Numbered from the stretch's first letter, positions 21,723 through 33,563 are shown. The stretch: 64,000 nt of DNA from Achromobacter pulmonis (GCF_902859765.1 NZ_CADIJV010000019.1:40105-104104); one strand, 5' to 3'. The notes: a model not told the origin generated them from the sequence alone. Numbers and translations: made by a program.

Positions 21723-22456
21723 ATGCGGTAAAATCAAGGGTTTTCCGCCGTGAAAGGTCGATGTCTCACCGGAGGTTGGTGAATTGGGGGTGCCCTGACG
21801 AGAAGCCGGGCGCAGGGAAGAACCTAAGGCAAAAACCCAAGGCAGAAACCCAAGGCAAAAACCCAAGGCGGAAATTAAGGGCGTAATCCTTTTTACGGCG
21901 TACGGAATCTATTTTCGTTGCGGGAATCTAATTGTTTTAGGGTTTGACGGACGGATCGGTTGAAGTTTTTGCCGGGTTGGAGACGGGGTCCCTGGTGGGA
22001 ACCTGCGGGGTGCGAAGCCACCCTGGGTACCAGCGAAAAAAAGCGGATCTGTGCGTCAAACTTGTTACATAGTTAATTAATATAGCTGAGCGGTGAATCA
22101 CGCAGTCCGGCGGCGGTTGTTCTCGCGTCGCGTCGGAGGCTCGGGTGCTGTGTCTATCTAGCTGCCAAGGGCAAGGCCCGACAGGCAAGCAACGCCTATT
22201 TATAGGCAGGCAGCCCCCCCTCGACGCCCGAGACCCGCCGCGGGATGAGGCCATGTACGTCAGGCGTTCGCCCGGTATTGCACCGGAAGGGCGCCAGGCG
22301 GGCTCGCGAGAGCTGGTGCTGCGACCAACGCAGCCGCAGGGTTTCCGCCGATTCACCTGATTTACCCGTATGGACGCCGCGCCGGGCCCGTTGCCCGGTG
22401 GTGATGTCATGCGGTGCAACATGCCCGAACGGGTTGCGACGACCACGGAAGCGACT
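21723..22456. other. 734-bp dnaG-rpoD spacer without a recognisable gene
   Basis: No gene found. It holds a 13-bp x 4 tandem repeat (21821-21872), an AT-rich island around 22060-22085 (TTACATAGTTAATTAATATAG) that could carry an rpoD promoter, and a C7 tract at 22214-22220. In E. coli internal promoters for rpoD lie within dnaG; here the long spacer gives room for separate rpoD control. Confidence 0.6.
21821..21872 (+). repeat. 13-bp tandem repeat, four copies
   Basis: AACCTAAGGCAAA (21821), AACCCAAGGCAGA (21834), AACCCAAGGCAAA (21847) and AACCCAAGGCGGA (21860) follow each other without gaps. They differ at one to two positions each. The repeat is non-coding, 103-154 bp after the dnaG coding end. 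Copy number is likely to vary between strains. Confidence 0.92.
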
Positions 22457-24724
<2,268 letters not shown>

Positions 24725-24731
24725 GTTTCCT

Positions 24732-24810
<79 letters not shown>

Positions 24811-24821
24811 AAGAAACATGC

Positions 24822-24850
24822 GGGCCTCGGAGCAATCCGAGGCCCGTTCT
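24822..24850 (+). terminator. Terminator after the tRNA
   Basis: A perfect 10-bp stem (GGGCCTCGGA 24822-24831, TCCGAGGCCC 24836-24845) with a GCAA tetraloop is followed by GTTCTGTTG. The T run is weak but the hairpin is strong. It ends the rpoD-tRNA unit. Confidence 0.72.
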
Positions 24851-25525
24851 GTTGTCGGCGGAGTTTGAATGAATTCGTCGCATTCGAAGCGTGACAGGAC
24901 GTCGGCTTCGCGAAGCGCGTCGATCATCCGCCAGGCTGCGATCTTGCGTACTTGTTCGGCCGCTCTTGTGGCCATAGGTGTCGTCGCCGGACTTGAAATG
25001 ATCCGGATCGATCGCCGGTATCGGCGTTGCCGCCGCGTCCCGGTGCGATGGCAGACTCGCTCAATGGGGGATGGATAGCGGATCTGCCGCGTGCCCCCGA
25101 TATGCCGCCCGGCGGTCCATGGCGGTGATCGCCAGGTCCCCGCCGATCACCCGGCATAGGGAGCGCCACAACTCGGAGTGCCGTGATCCGACCGGTGCGC
25201 CGGCCGCCACGGCCCAGGCCGGCCGCGGCACTGAGGCAGGCCTCGCGTCACTTCAAGCCTCCGATAGCGTGGTCCGGATGGCGGCCGATGCAAAGGCGTG
25301 CTGTGCAGGGTGCGTTGTCGGTCCAGCAATGCATCGCCATGCCGCGCAGTTCGAGATCGCGTTCCGCGACCCGGGGCGGGCTGTGATTACAGCGGTTTCG
25401 GGTGAGGGGCTTCGTTGAATTGGAATGCGCGAAGATCCGCTCTCTAGGTACGGGGTTTGATTTTCGTTGATAATGATCCGAAAGCTTGCGGTCATAGTCA
25501 AACACTTGATAGAGGTGTTGGTCGC
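24851..25525. other. 675-bp region with no recognisable gene
   Basis: Several short open frames exist on both strands but none resembles a protein I know or has a clear ribosome-binding site. There is no repeat of the tRNA 3' end that would mark an integration site. A GATAAT box near 25468 may belong to the EAL gene promoter. Confidence 0.5.
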
Positions 25526-27133
25526 GTGGGAAAAGCTGTCACAACGCTGGTGTTCGCTGCCGGCCTGCTGTTCGCGGCGACGGCACCGATCTATTTCGGG
25601 CTGGAGTTGCTCACGCATTTTGCTGTCGAAAAGGCCAAGGTCCAGGCGCGGGGATTGTCCGAGGCGCTGCTGACGCGCGCCGACAGCGTGACGCGGCAGC
25701 TGGAGGGGGTGAGTAGATCATTGGGGGGGCTCAGCGGCACGCTGCCCTGCGCCTCGTACATACAGTCCGAAATGGGACGCCTGGTGCTGCAGTCGCCGCT
25801 GCTGCGGGCGATCGCCTACACCGACGGCAGCCGGATTCTCTGCTCATCGCTGGGGCGCAGCCTGGACGGCACCGATCTGGGCACGCCTGACTTCGTCTCG
25901 CTGCAGGACATACGTGTCTGGCAGGAAGTGGTGCTGCCGGCCGCGCCGAATCTGCGCTATATCGCGCTATCGCGCAACGGCTACACCATCTTCCTGAACC
26001 GCGGCGACCTGGTCAGTTCGGCGATCCTGCTTGAACCCTCGGCGACGCTGGGCTTGTTCTACCCCGGCAACACGAACCGTTTCTTCGGGGTCGGCTACGT
26101 GCAGCCTGAATGGCTGCAGGAAGCCGCCACCCGCCGCGCCGCCGTGGTGGAGATGTCAGGCACGGTGGTCGCGCTGTCGCCGTCGCGCACGTTCCAGCAC
26201 GTGGCGCTGGTGGCGATTCCGCGCGACGCGTACCTGCACAACCTGACCGCGATGCGCTGGGTGGTGGGCGTGGCCGGTGCCATGGCGGGCCTGATGCTGT
26301 GTGGCTTGATTGTCTGGCGGCAGCGCCGCGTGCAGGACTTGCCGCATCTGCTGCGCAAGGCGATCAGGAAGCGCGAGTTCTATCTCGCCTATCAGCCCAT
26401 CGTCGATATTCACACCGGAAAGTGGATCGGCGCGGAAGCGCTGTTGCGCTGGGAGCGTCCGTTCGGCGCGGAGCCCATCGGGCCGGATGTCTTCATCCCG
26501 GAGGCGGAAAAGCTTGGCCTGTCGGAAGACATCGCGGCGCAGGTGTTCGAATTGGCGGCGCGGGACATTCCCGAGATCGCCGCTCGGGTGCGTGGCTTCT
26601 ATGTCTCCTTGAATATCTCCGCGAACGAAGTGCGGTCCGGCTCGGGGCGCAGTCTGGTGCAGCGGCTATTGCAGGCCACCGGCATGCCGCCGGAGTCGCT
26701 GCTTATCGAGTTGACCGAACGTGGCCTGCTGGAGGCGAATGCGCGGGAGACGATCAACGCCATACGCGGATTGGGCGTGAGGGTGGCGATCGACGATTTT
26801 GGAACCGGCTATTCCAGCCTGGCGTATCTGGGATCGTTTCCGGTGGATTATCTGAAACTCGACAAGGTGTTTACCCAAGGCATGGTCGAGCAGGGCCCCA
26901 AGCGCACGGTGGCGATCCAGATCATCGACCTGGCGAGATCGCTTAATTTCGACGTCATCGCCGAAGGCGCGGAAACCGCCGAACAGGTGCAGGCGATTTC
27001 CGAGCATGGCGTGTCCAAGGTGCAGGGTTGGTACTTCGAGCGTGCATTGCCACTGAATGAACTGCTGGATGCGCTGCTGGACAGGGGAGGGCGGACCCTC
27101 AGGAGCGGAGCGATGGCTGAATCACAGCTGTGA
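25526..27133 (+). CDS. CSS-motif/EAL cyclic-di-GMP phosphodiesterase
   Basis: 535 aa from a GTG start at 25526, which has AGAGGTG 8 nt upstream. An N-terminal membrane helix (about 2-22) precedes a periplasmic CSS-motif sensor domain with cysteines in LPCASY and ILCSSLG. A second helix (about 250-270) follows, then a C-terminal EAL domain. The catalytic residues look intact: EALLRW, LNIS, IELTER, DDFGTGYSSL, YLKLDK, EGAET and QGWYF. In this family the CSS cysteines sense periplasmic redox state via DsbA/DsbB and gate c-di-GMP breakdown. A G7 tract lies in frame at 25723-25729. It is not in an operon. Confidence 0.9.
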   Translation: MGKAVTTLVFAAGLLFAATAPIYFGLELLTHFAVEKAKVQARGLSEALLTRADSVTRQLEGVSRSLGGLSGTLPCASYIQSEMGRLVLQSPLLRAIAYTDGSRILCSSLGRSLDGTDLGTPDFVSLQDIRVWQEVVLPAAPNLRYIALSRNGYTIFLNRGDLVSSAILLEPSATLGLFYPGNTNRFFGVGYVQPEWLQEAATRRAAVVEMSGTVVALSPSRTFQHVALVAIPRDAYLHNLTAMRWVVGVAGAMAGLMLCGLIVWRQRRVQDLPHLLRKAIRKREFYLAYQPIVDIHTGKWIGAEALLRWERPFGAEPIGPDVFIPEAEKLGLSEDIAAQVFELAARDIPEIAARVRGFYVSLNISANEVRSGSGRSLVQRLLQATGMPPESLLIELTERGLLEANARETINAIRGLGVRVAIDDFGTGYSSLAYLGSFPVDYLKLDKVFTQGMVEQGPKRTVAIQIIDLARSLNFDVIAEGAETAEQVQAISEHGVSKVQGWYFERALPLNELLDALLDRGGRTLRSGAMAESQL

Positions 27134-27494
27134 ACGAAGCTGGCGGCCAGCGGTTGAGTGTTTCTTGTGCGCAAAAGACCTGCATGTTTTAAGCCGTTGC
27201 TTCCCGGACTGTAATGGTGACCATGGGGCAAGAGGCGTAGGCGCGAACGCCTCGAAGATAAGAATTAGAAAGTTACAAATTTTGCATATAACTTAACAAT
27301 AGTTAAAAGCTCCGCTTAATTTGTCCCTATTTACGAGTCTATATTCCTGACTCGTAGCTAAATTTCACAAAATAAATATTTCAGTTGGTTTCGCCGTTGC
27401 GCGGGCCACGGCGTATCAAGGACGGCTCCTGTACGGGTGCCGAGGCCGATCGCTGCGTGCCCGGCGTGGCCGTGCCGCGCCCTGTTTTCATCCC
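27134..27494 (+). promoter_or_regulatory. 361-bp AT-rich upstream region of the GT4 gene with an inverted repeat
   Basis: No gene. The part from 27260 to 27390 is far more AT-rich than its surroundings. It contains the perfect inverted repeat TACGAGT (27332-27338) / ACTCGTA (27350-27356), a candidate operator. A promoter probably lies here, but I cannot pick a clear -35/-10 pair. Confidence 0.4.
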
Positions 27495-28637
27495 ATGCAA
27501 ATTCTGCACACGCTGTCCGGCCCGAACCTGGGCGGGTTGGAGTTCCGCGTCCTGGACCAGGCGCGCTGGCTTCGAGAGCAAGGCCACGCCGTGGCGATTG
27601 CCGCACCACCGCAAAGCGAAACCTTCAAACTGGCGCGCGATTGGGGGTTGACGGCCATCGGCATGGACTTCAACGCTCCGTATTCGTGGTCCGGCGCGCT
27701 GCGCTTGCGGCAGCTCGTGAAGGACCTGCGCATCCAGGTCATCGATGCGCACGGCACCCCAGATGCGAAGGCCAGCGCGCTATGCCGCGATCTCTGCTCG
27801 CTGGTGCGCACGTGGCACTTTTCCCGGCCTTTGCGTACGTCCTGGCGCCGCCGGCTGGAATGGCGCCTGGGCTGCCATCGTGTCATCACGACTAGCGAGG
27901 GCGGGGCGCAGAACATTGTCACGGCGGGTTTTGCGGCGGAGCGCCGTATCAGTGTCGTTGGCGAGTGGGCCGACCAAGGCTTTTTCGTGGGGACGGACAA
28001 GCTCGCGTTGCGGTCCGCCGCGCGCCAGACGCTGGGCATCGATCCGGCGGCATTCGTGGTGGCGACTGTCGGTATGCTGCGCCCCGATAAGCGCCAGGAA
28101 GATCTGCTGCGCGTGGTGAGTGTCCTGCGCCAGCGCGGCTTGCCGGCGCGTGCGCTATTGGTCGGGGCGCCGACGCGCGCGACGCTCTCGTATGGCCAGC
28201 GCCTGCGTGAGCTGGTGGCCGAATTGGGCATTGGCGAACATGTGACATTCGCCGGGCATCGCGAAGACACCGCCGCTATCATCCATGCCGCCGATGCGGT
28301 GCTGGTACCGTCGATCAACGAGGCTTGGTCGCGCGTGGTGCCTGAAGCGTATGCGGCCCGGTGTCCAGTGGTGGCCAGCGCGGTCGGCGGGTTGCCCGAG
28401 ATCGTGCATCCTGGTGTGACGGGCTGGTTGGCGGCGGCGGGCGACGTGGCGGGATTCGCGGACCATTTGTGCCGCATCTGGCGGCATCCTGAGGAGGCGG
28501 CGCGGATCGCGGACCAGGCCCGGCGCTTTGCCGACCGCCATCTGCTGCTGTCGCAAAAGATGGCGGAGACGCTGGGCGCCTACGAGGCAGCGATCGATCG
28601 GGCCCGCTCGGCCAGAAAGGTGGAAGTGACCGCTTGA
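27495..28637 (+). CDS. GT4-family glycosyltransferase
   Basis: 380 aa with the GT-B fold. The N-terminal donor/acceptor half starts MQILHTLSGPNLGGLEFRVL. The C-terminal glycosyl-transferase group 1 domain carries an EX7E motif (E-AWSRVVP-E in PSINEAWSRVVPEAYA) and VASAVGGLPEIV. Such enzymes transfer sugars from nucleotide donors to lipopolysaccharide or other surface glycans on the cytoplasmic side. The sugar is unknown. It converges on the GT9 gene, with a GCGACCGCC/GGCGGTCGC hairpin just after its stop that may end transcription from both sides. Confidence 0.87.
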   Translation: MQILHTLSGPNLGGLEFRVLDQARWLREQGHAVAIAAPPQSETFKLARDWGLTAIGMDFNAPYSWSGALRLRQLVKDLRIQVIDAHGTPDAKASALCRDLCSLVRTWHFSRPLRTSWRRRLEWRLGCHRVITTSEGGAQNIVTAGFAAERRISVVGEWADQGFFVGTDKLALRSAARQTLGIDPAAFVVATVGMLRPDKRQEDLLRVVSVLRQRGLPARALLVGAPTRATLSYGQRLRELVAELGIGEHVTFAGHREDTAAIIHAADAVLVPSINEAWSRVVPEAYAARCPVVASAVGGLPEIVHPGVTGWLAAAGDVAGFADHLCRIWRHPEEAARIADQARRFADRHLLLSQKMAETLGAYEAAIDRARSARKVEVTA

Positions 28638-28722
28638 GCGACCGCCTGGCGGGCGGTCGCGGCGAGAGGGGGTGTCGGATTCCAGTTTGCCGCGCAGGGG
28701 AGCGCGCCAAGTGCCGGGTGGT

Positions 28723-29643
28723 TCAATGGCGACGCCGGCGCACCATGCGGCCAAAGCAGCGCATCACCGCTGCCACCGTCGTGGCCTCGCGCCAGTATTT
28801 GCGGCGCAGTCCACGCAGTGGCAGCCACCATGGCTTGACTATGATGTTGTCGGCCCAGGCCGGTCGCCAGCGCGGCATGTTGCGGGGACGGTCGACGATG
28901 GTGACGGTCGACAGCCCACAGCGCGAGGCCAGGTGGCCGATGCCGGAATCGGTACCGATGAACCAGCCGGATTCGTAGACCTCGGCGGCGACGCCATCTA
29001 TCGTGGGGGCTTCGATCAGGCCAGCGCGGGCCTGTTCCAGGAGCGGCAACCAGAATGCGCGCTCGGAGGGAGCCAGCACGAAGGTCGGCTCGTAGCCCAT
29101 GGCGCGCAGGCGGCGCGCAACGATGACATATTTGCCGGGCGTCCAGCAACGTTCGGCCTCGCTTGACGTGGGATGCAGGATGACGCGCTTGTCGTGGCGT
29201 CGCGCCTGCAGACCCGCGGGCGCCCGCAAGCCATTCTCATGCTGCCATTCGGTCAGGCCGAAGGCATCGAGCGCGAAGCGGCGGAATTCGTCCAGGATGC
29301 CATTGGGCGAGAGGTGCCTGCGCGGCGCAGCGCGGATCTTGCCCCATTCCTTGGTGCTCAGGAAGCGCCGGCAGACGCGGGTGAGTCCGTCAAACGGGCT
29401 GTCCGGGTCCATTTGCACAATGGTGTCGTATCCGGCCAGGCCGGTGATATCCGCCGGCAAGGGCTGGATGTCGAAGTCCGGAAACCACTTGCGCAAGGCA
29501 TGCCCATGCACGCCATAAACGGAAAGATCATGGCCGGCCTTGCGCAGGTTGTTGGCGAGCGTCATTTGATATAGCGTATCGCCCAGCCGGTTGGACAGCA
29601 CCAGCGCCAGCTTGCCGGTCGCGATGGAATGAGCGTTGCTCAC
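28723..29643 (-). CDS. GT9 family (heptosyltransferase-type) glycosyltransferase
   Basis: 306 aa from a GTG start at 29643 with GAGGATAA about 8 nt upstream. The GT9 hallmark is FIGTDSGIGHLASRCGLSTV near residue 220, followed by a basic C-terminus. The N-terminus has the usual LVLSNRLGDTLYQMTLANNL. Family members add heptoses or related sugars to the lipopolysaccharide core. No waa-type neighbours are present, so the acceptor is open. It lies 126 bp after the acyltransferase gene on the same strand, possibly in the same transcript. Confidence 0.83.
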   Translation of the reverse strand: MSNAHSIATGKLALVLSNRLGDTLYQMTLANNLRKAGHDLSVYGVHGHALRKWFPDFDIQPLPADITGLAGYDTIVQMDPDSPFDGLTRVCRRFLSTKEWGKIRAAPRRHLSPNGILDEFRRFALDAFGLTEWQHENGLRAPAGLQARRHDKRVILHPTSSEAERCWTPGKYVIVARRLRAMGYEPTFVLAPSERAFWLPLLEQARAGLIEAPTIDGVAAEVYESGWFIGTDSGIGHLASRCGLSTVTIVDRPRNMPRWRPAWADNIIVKPWWLPLRGLRRKYWREATTVAAVMRCFGRMVRRRRH

Positions 29644-29769
29644 GTTCTAGTTATCCTCGTAGCTTTTGCTGCGGAGGATAACCGATCCTATGGTTCTTTT
29701 CGGCGGTGTCCCCTGGACAGGCCGTCAGCGGCGCGCGCGGGACCGGCTGGCTCCGGCCAGGGCAGGCCG

Positions 29770-30948
29770 CTAGCGGGTCGTCCGCGGTCCGATGTGGTTC
29801 AACCAGCGGCGCATGGGGGATGAGAACCAGCGCGCCACCAGTCCCCCCAATACCGCCGACAGCAGGATGGCCAGCACGCCCGCGGCGGTCAAGGCGCCTG
29901 CGCGCCACCAGGTTGCGACCACGCCGCCGGAACTGCGGCACGATGCGGCGGCCAGCAACCAGACCGGAAACATGTGCGTCAGGGAGATCTCATAGCTATT
30001 GCGGCCGGCCCATCGCAAAGGCGCCAGCAGGGCGGGGCGGGCGGAGTGGGGGCGCAGGCTCCAGCCGAGCAGCAGGCAGGCAACGCCGATTTCCAACGCC
30101 GTGATATGCAGGCCCAAGGCGGTCAGCCCCAGCGTGGCGGTGGCCTGGCGCAGGAAAAACACCAGCACGAACAACACCGTGCCGATCAGCAACAGCGTGC
30201 GGTGGTGACTCATGTGCGATGCAGGCCGCGCGGCATACAGCGCCGCCAGGCAGCCGATGGCGATACCGCCCATGCCGGACAGATAGCCGTGGAGGGCCCG
30301 GATCTCGTCGTCACCGGAGAGGGCGCGCACGAACGGCCCGAGCATCATGACTAGCAGCAATGTCAGCGCCAGCGCGTGCCTGCTGACCTGTCGCGACAGC
30401 AGGCAGAGCAGCGGAAAGGCCAGATAAAACGCCTGTTCGAGCGACACTGACCACAGCAGGTTCCAGGTCGGCGGCAGGTGGCCTACGTTTGCGTCAAGTC
30501 CATTCAAGCGGAATGCCAGCGCGTCGGCCGCCGCCTGGCCAGGACTTGCATCGCTGATGATGAAATCCGGCAATCCGGCTTGGTGCAGGCCAAGCAGCAG
30601 CGACACCAGCAGCAGGCAGGGATAGAGTCGGGCGCCGCGGCGCCACAGAAAGCCAGTGCACGGGATGGTCTCGAGGCGGCCCCAGCGTTGGATGGACGTG
30701 CGCGTGATGAGAAAGCCCGAGATCACGAAGAAGATGATGGCGCCGTAGTAACCGCTGTGAAAAAGGAGGTTGAAGAGGGGCGCGGGCAATATCTTGCCGA
30801 GCAGGCTCTGTTCCTGGGGGATATGGATCTGCATATGCCGCAGCACCACGCAGAGGATTGCGGCGCCTCGCAAGGCATCGATGGCGGGGTGGCGGGCGAA
30901 GCCCTGCGCGGGGCGCGTGGCCCGCGGCGGTGGGGCTTGGACAAGCAT
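29770..30948 (-). CDS. Membrane acyltransferase (acyltransferase-3 / OafA type)
   Basis: 392 aa with about ten hydrophobic segments. The family motif appears at the N-terminus as AIDALRGAAILCVVLRH, with the conserved Arg and His. SFFVISGFLIT-like IFFVISGFLITRTSIQRWG follows near residue 80. These enzymes acetylate surface polysaccharides or lipids from the inner membrane. Its neighbours are two glycosyltransferases, which suggests O-acylation of the same glycan. Confidence 0.87.
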   Translation of the reverse strand: MLVQAPPPRATRPAQGFARHPAIDALRGAAILCVVLRHMQIHIPQEQSLLGKILPAPLFNLLFHSGYYGAIIFFVISGFLITRTSIQRWGRLETIPCTGFLWRRGARLYPCLLLVSLLLGLHQAGLPDFIISDASPGQAAADALAFRLNGLDANVGHLPPTWNLLWSVSLEQAFYLAFPLLCLLSRQVSRHALALTLLLVMMLGPFVRALSGDDEIRALHGYLSGMGGIAIGCLAALYAARPASHMSHHRTLLLIGTVLFVLVFFLRQATATLGLTALGLHITALEIGVACLLLGWSLRPHSARPALLAPLRWAGRNSYEISLTHMFPVWLLAAASCRSSGGVVATWWRAGALTAAGVLAILLSAVLGGLVARWFSSPMRRWLNHIGPRTTR

Positions 30949-31052
30949 CGGTCGGTCCTGGTACAGAAAGACGCAATGCTAGCCACGGTGCTGTGAGGGG
31001 ATTGGGCGACTGTGTATAGATTTTGTAATGCCGCCGGGGTCGGCCTGATCCG

Positions 31053-31096
31053 AAAAATGGAAGAGCGCCCCAGCTCGAGATGAGTCTGGGGCGCTC
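31053..31096 (-). terminator. Orphan terminator read on the minus strand
   Basis: A perfect 11-bp stem (GAGCGCCCCAG 31063-31073, CTGGGGCGCTC 31086-31096) is followed, on the minus strand only, by TTCCATTTTTCG. No minus-strand gene ends here; the next gene in that direction starts at 30948. It could end a small RNA from the 31,097-31,370 spacer, or attenuate acyltransferase transcription. Confidence 0.55.
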
Positions 31097-31372
31097 CTGC
31101 CCGGCTTCGCACGCGATGGGTGTCAGACAGCCCGGCAAGCCCAATCTACTGCCGCTCTTCTGCGCGGGCAATAGGGAAAACCCGATAAAAATTAGGGGGT
31201 TACAACAATTCCCGGGTTCCTGTCCGCAGCGGGTTTGCGATGGGGCGCGATCAGGCGGTGTTGCGTTGCCAGGCAGATGTGACACCTATATCCACCTCGG
31301 CATCCGCGAATGGTGGCGCCTTGCCGTAGCGCCGACACTGAGTCCTCGATTCATCGCGTGGGGAGAGTGGCT

Positions 31373-31639
31373 GTGTCGGATTACCGGAAGCGTCAGGCCG
31401 GACAGGGCATGACGGAATACATCGTGGTGGTGGCGCTGGTGGCGGTGGCCGCGATTGCCGTCTATCAATATCTTGGGCAGGTCGTGCGGGCACAGACTGC
31501 CGCCATGGCCCGCGAATTGGCGGGCGAGGACGGCAGTGCGCAGTCGCGAGCCGCGCAGGCCGCAGTGCGCAAGGCCGCCGGGCAGGCCGGTGTACGGACG
31601 CTCAAGTCCTACACCGGCAACGCGGTGGCGGCGCCATGA
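31373..31639 (+). CDS. flp: Flp-type prepilin of the Tad pilus
   Basis: 88 aa from a GTG start (31373) with GGGAGA upstream; GTG codons at 31358 and 31367 are alternatives. After a short basic leader comes QAGQGMTEYIVVVALVAVAA. This is a type IVb prepilin signal with a Gly cleavage site, a following Glu-Tyr pair and a long hydrophobic helix. It is longer than classical Flp (about 50-70 aa) because of an Ala/Gln-rich tail. It is the first gene of the tad operon, and its stop overlaps the next start (ATGA). It could alternatively be a minor pseudopilin. Confidence 0.75.
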   Translation: MSDYRKRQAGQGMTEYIVVVALVAVAAIAVYQYLGQVVRAQTAAMARELAGEDGSAQSRAAQAAVRKAAGQAGVRTLKSYTGNAVAAP

Positions 31640-32979
31640 AACGGCACATTGCCGGGCCATTGCGGCGTACCGGCCAGCACGGCCAGGTGCTGGTGCCGGG
31701 GCTGCTGTTGCTGGGAGGGCTGGCCGCCGTGCTGGTCATGCAGTACGGCGTGGGGCGCACGGTCGAGTCGCGCACGCGCCTGATCCACGCGACGGATGCG
31801 GCGGCTTTCAGCGGCGCGCTGGAACAGGCCCGCCAGCTCAATTTCCTGGCCTACGCCAACCGCGCGCAGGTAGCCCATCAGATCGCAATGGCGCATCTGG
31901 TGACGTTGGGCGCATCCATGGCGTTTGCCGATACGTTGGCCGGCCAGCATCGGCGCAACAATCCACCTGAACACCTGCTTGCCGCGCTTTTCGGCCGAGA
32001 GGTGGCACAGGCCTATCGCGCGGCGCGCAACGATCCGCAAGCGCAGGCCGGTTTGGCGCGGGCTTATGCCGAACACGATCGCGTCGTGCACGAAGTGTTG
32101 GCGGCAGGATCGGCCGCCGCCGTGGCTGGGTTACCCGCGGCGCGCGCGCGCCGGGTGCGGGAGGTGCTGCGAGACAATCTCGGGGCCGGCGATTCCCCGG
32201 TATTCCACCTGTCGCAAGATGACTGGCCGGGATATGTACGGCGGCGTGCCGCGACACCCGGTCGCGGCCTGTGGTCGGCGGTCGAGCAGGCGGCGGGCCG
32301 CTACGATTTCCTCGGCCGGCGCGACGCAACACGGAGCAAGGCCCTGCCAAACGGCACGCGGTGCCCGCAAGCGCCTCATGCCTTGCGGTGGCGTGGCTCG
32401 ACCTGGCTGGGCGCGGACGGACGTTGGGGCGCGCTGGACACGCAGTCGTTCCATTCCTCGCGCCAGAATCGCTGGGCGGGTTGCTATTACCGCGAATACA
32501 GCATGGCTTGGGGCGCCGTGCTCGGGCCCAATGCCGAGGCGCCATCCGAAGTGGAATATACGGCGGCCCCTCCCGCCGACTTCACCGAGTTGGACTTCTG
32601 GCGCTGGGTACGGCAGTCGACCACATGGGACTTGCGCGCCGGCACAGGTACCCCGCTGGCCAATTCCTATGCCATGGCTGGGGCCCGGCGTTGGCCCGGC
32701 CGGGGCTTGCCGGACGACTACGAGGTGGCGAAGGACGCCGCGCCGCTGCGCTTCACGCTGGCGGTGCGCCTGGAGCGGCAGGTCACGATGCAAGCGCGGG
32801 GCACGGATGAGCGCGTCGTGCCGGGCTCCCGCCTGGACGAGCACCCGGCGATCGTGGCCAGCAGCACCGCCGAGACCTACTTTTCGCGGCCCTCGGCGCA
32901 TCCCGATGGCGCCGTTGAACTGGCGACCCTGTTCCGGCCATATTGGCAGGCGCGGCTGTCGGCCGAGGGGGCGCGATGA
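31636..32979 (+). CDS. TadG-like pilus assembly protein
   Basis: 447 aa. A basic N-terminus and one hydrophobic segment (about 20-42, VLVPGLLLLGGLAAVLVMQYGVG) are followed by a large periplasmic part. Directly after the segment is an Ala-rich helix (THATDAAAFSGALEQARQLN-like). This fits the putative Flp pilus-assembly TadE/G family. The large domain has no motif I recognise. It overlaps both neighbours by 4 nt. Confidence 0.68.
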   Translation: MKRHIAGPLRRTGQHGQVLVPGLLLLGGLAAVLVMQYGVGRTVESRTRLIHATDAAAFSGALEQARQLNFLAYANRAQVAHQIAMAHLVTLGASMAFADTLAGQHRRNNPPEHLLAALFGREVAQAYRAARNDPQAQAGLARAYAEHDRVVHEVLAAGSAAAVAGLPAARARRVREVLRDNLGAGDSPVFHLSQDDWPGYVRRRAATPGRGLWSAVEQAAGRYDFLGRRDATRSKALPNGTRCPQAPHALRWRGSTWLGADGRWGALDTQSFHSSRQNRWAGCYYREYSMAWGAVLGPNAEAPSEVEYTAAPPADFTELDFWRWVRQSTTWDLRAGTGTPLANSYAMAGARRWPGRGLPDDYEVAKDAAPLRFTLAVRLERQVTMQARGTDERVVPGSRLDEHPAIVASSTAETYFSRPSAHPDGAVELATLFRPYWQARLSAEGAR

Positions 32980-33563
32980 GGCGTCACGCCTACGGGCAAC
33001 GCGGACAGGCCATGGTCGAGGCGTTGCTCATGTTGCCGGTGCTGGTCCTGGTCTTCCTGGGAGTCGCCTGGATGGGCAAGGCCCAGTACACCGCACTCGC
33101 GCTGATGCAGGCCAGCCGCCAGACCGCGATGTCGGTCGCCTTGGGACTCCCTGTGGCGCCGGCGGAAGGCATCCGCATCCAGCAGGCCGCCGACATTGGC
33201 GACGACGGGTGGCGGGCCGGATGGTGGGGCGGGGATGCACGCAGGGTTTGGGCCACATCCCAAGCGCGGGTGGGCGGGACGGCCGTCTGGGGCGGCTTCC
33301 AACTTGCGCGTCGTGTCGGCGTCGCCGCCGGCGCGGGCAATGCCCGCGACGATGAGGATGCGCAACGCCGTATCGGCCTGTCCACAACGGGTTGGGGGCG
33401 GGTGGCGGCGGGCTCGGCGTCTCTGGCGCAGATGCTTGCGCCAGTGGTCGAGGCCGTGGATAGGCCCTGGCGCCGGCCTTCGCCGTCCTGGGACTGGTTG
33501 TCGGCCTGGGGGGATGTGCTGCCTGCCGACAACCGCGTGAACGACAGGAGGACATCCCCATGA
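32976..33563 (+). CDS. TadE-like minor pseudopilin
   Basis: 195 aa. The N-terminus RGQAMVEALLMLPVLVLVFLG is a TadE/F-type signal with Glu after the cleavage region and one hydrophobic helix. The remainder is Trp/Gly-rich and predicted periplasmic. TadE and TadF are processed like pilins and are needed for Flp pilus assembly. The ATG at 32976 overlaps the previous stop (ATGA). Confidence 0.75.
   Translation: MRRHAYGQRGQAMVEALLMLPVLVLVFLGVAWMGKAQYTALALMQASRQTAMSVALGLPVAPAEGIRIQQAADIGDDGWRAGWWGGDARRVWATSQARVGGTAVWGGFQLARRVGVAAGAGNARDDEDAQRRIGLSTTGWGRVAAGSASLAQMLAPVVEAVDRPWRRPSPSWDWLSAWGDVLPADNRVNDRRTSP

Noticed and set aside
21821-21872. CRISPR-like array
   Set aside because: Repeats are only 13 bp and contiguous with no spacers, and there are no cas genes.
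24811-25525. Integrated element at the tRNA 3' end
   Set aside because: No integrase, no second copy of the tRNA end and no direct repeats were found nearby.
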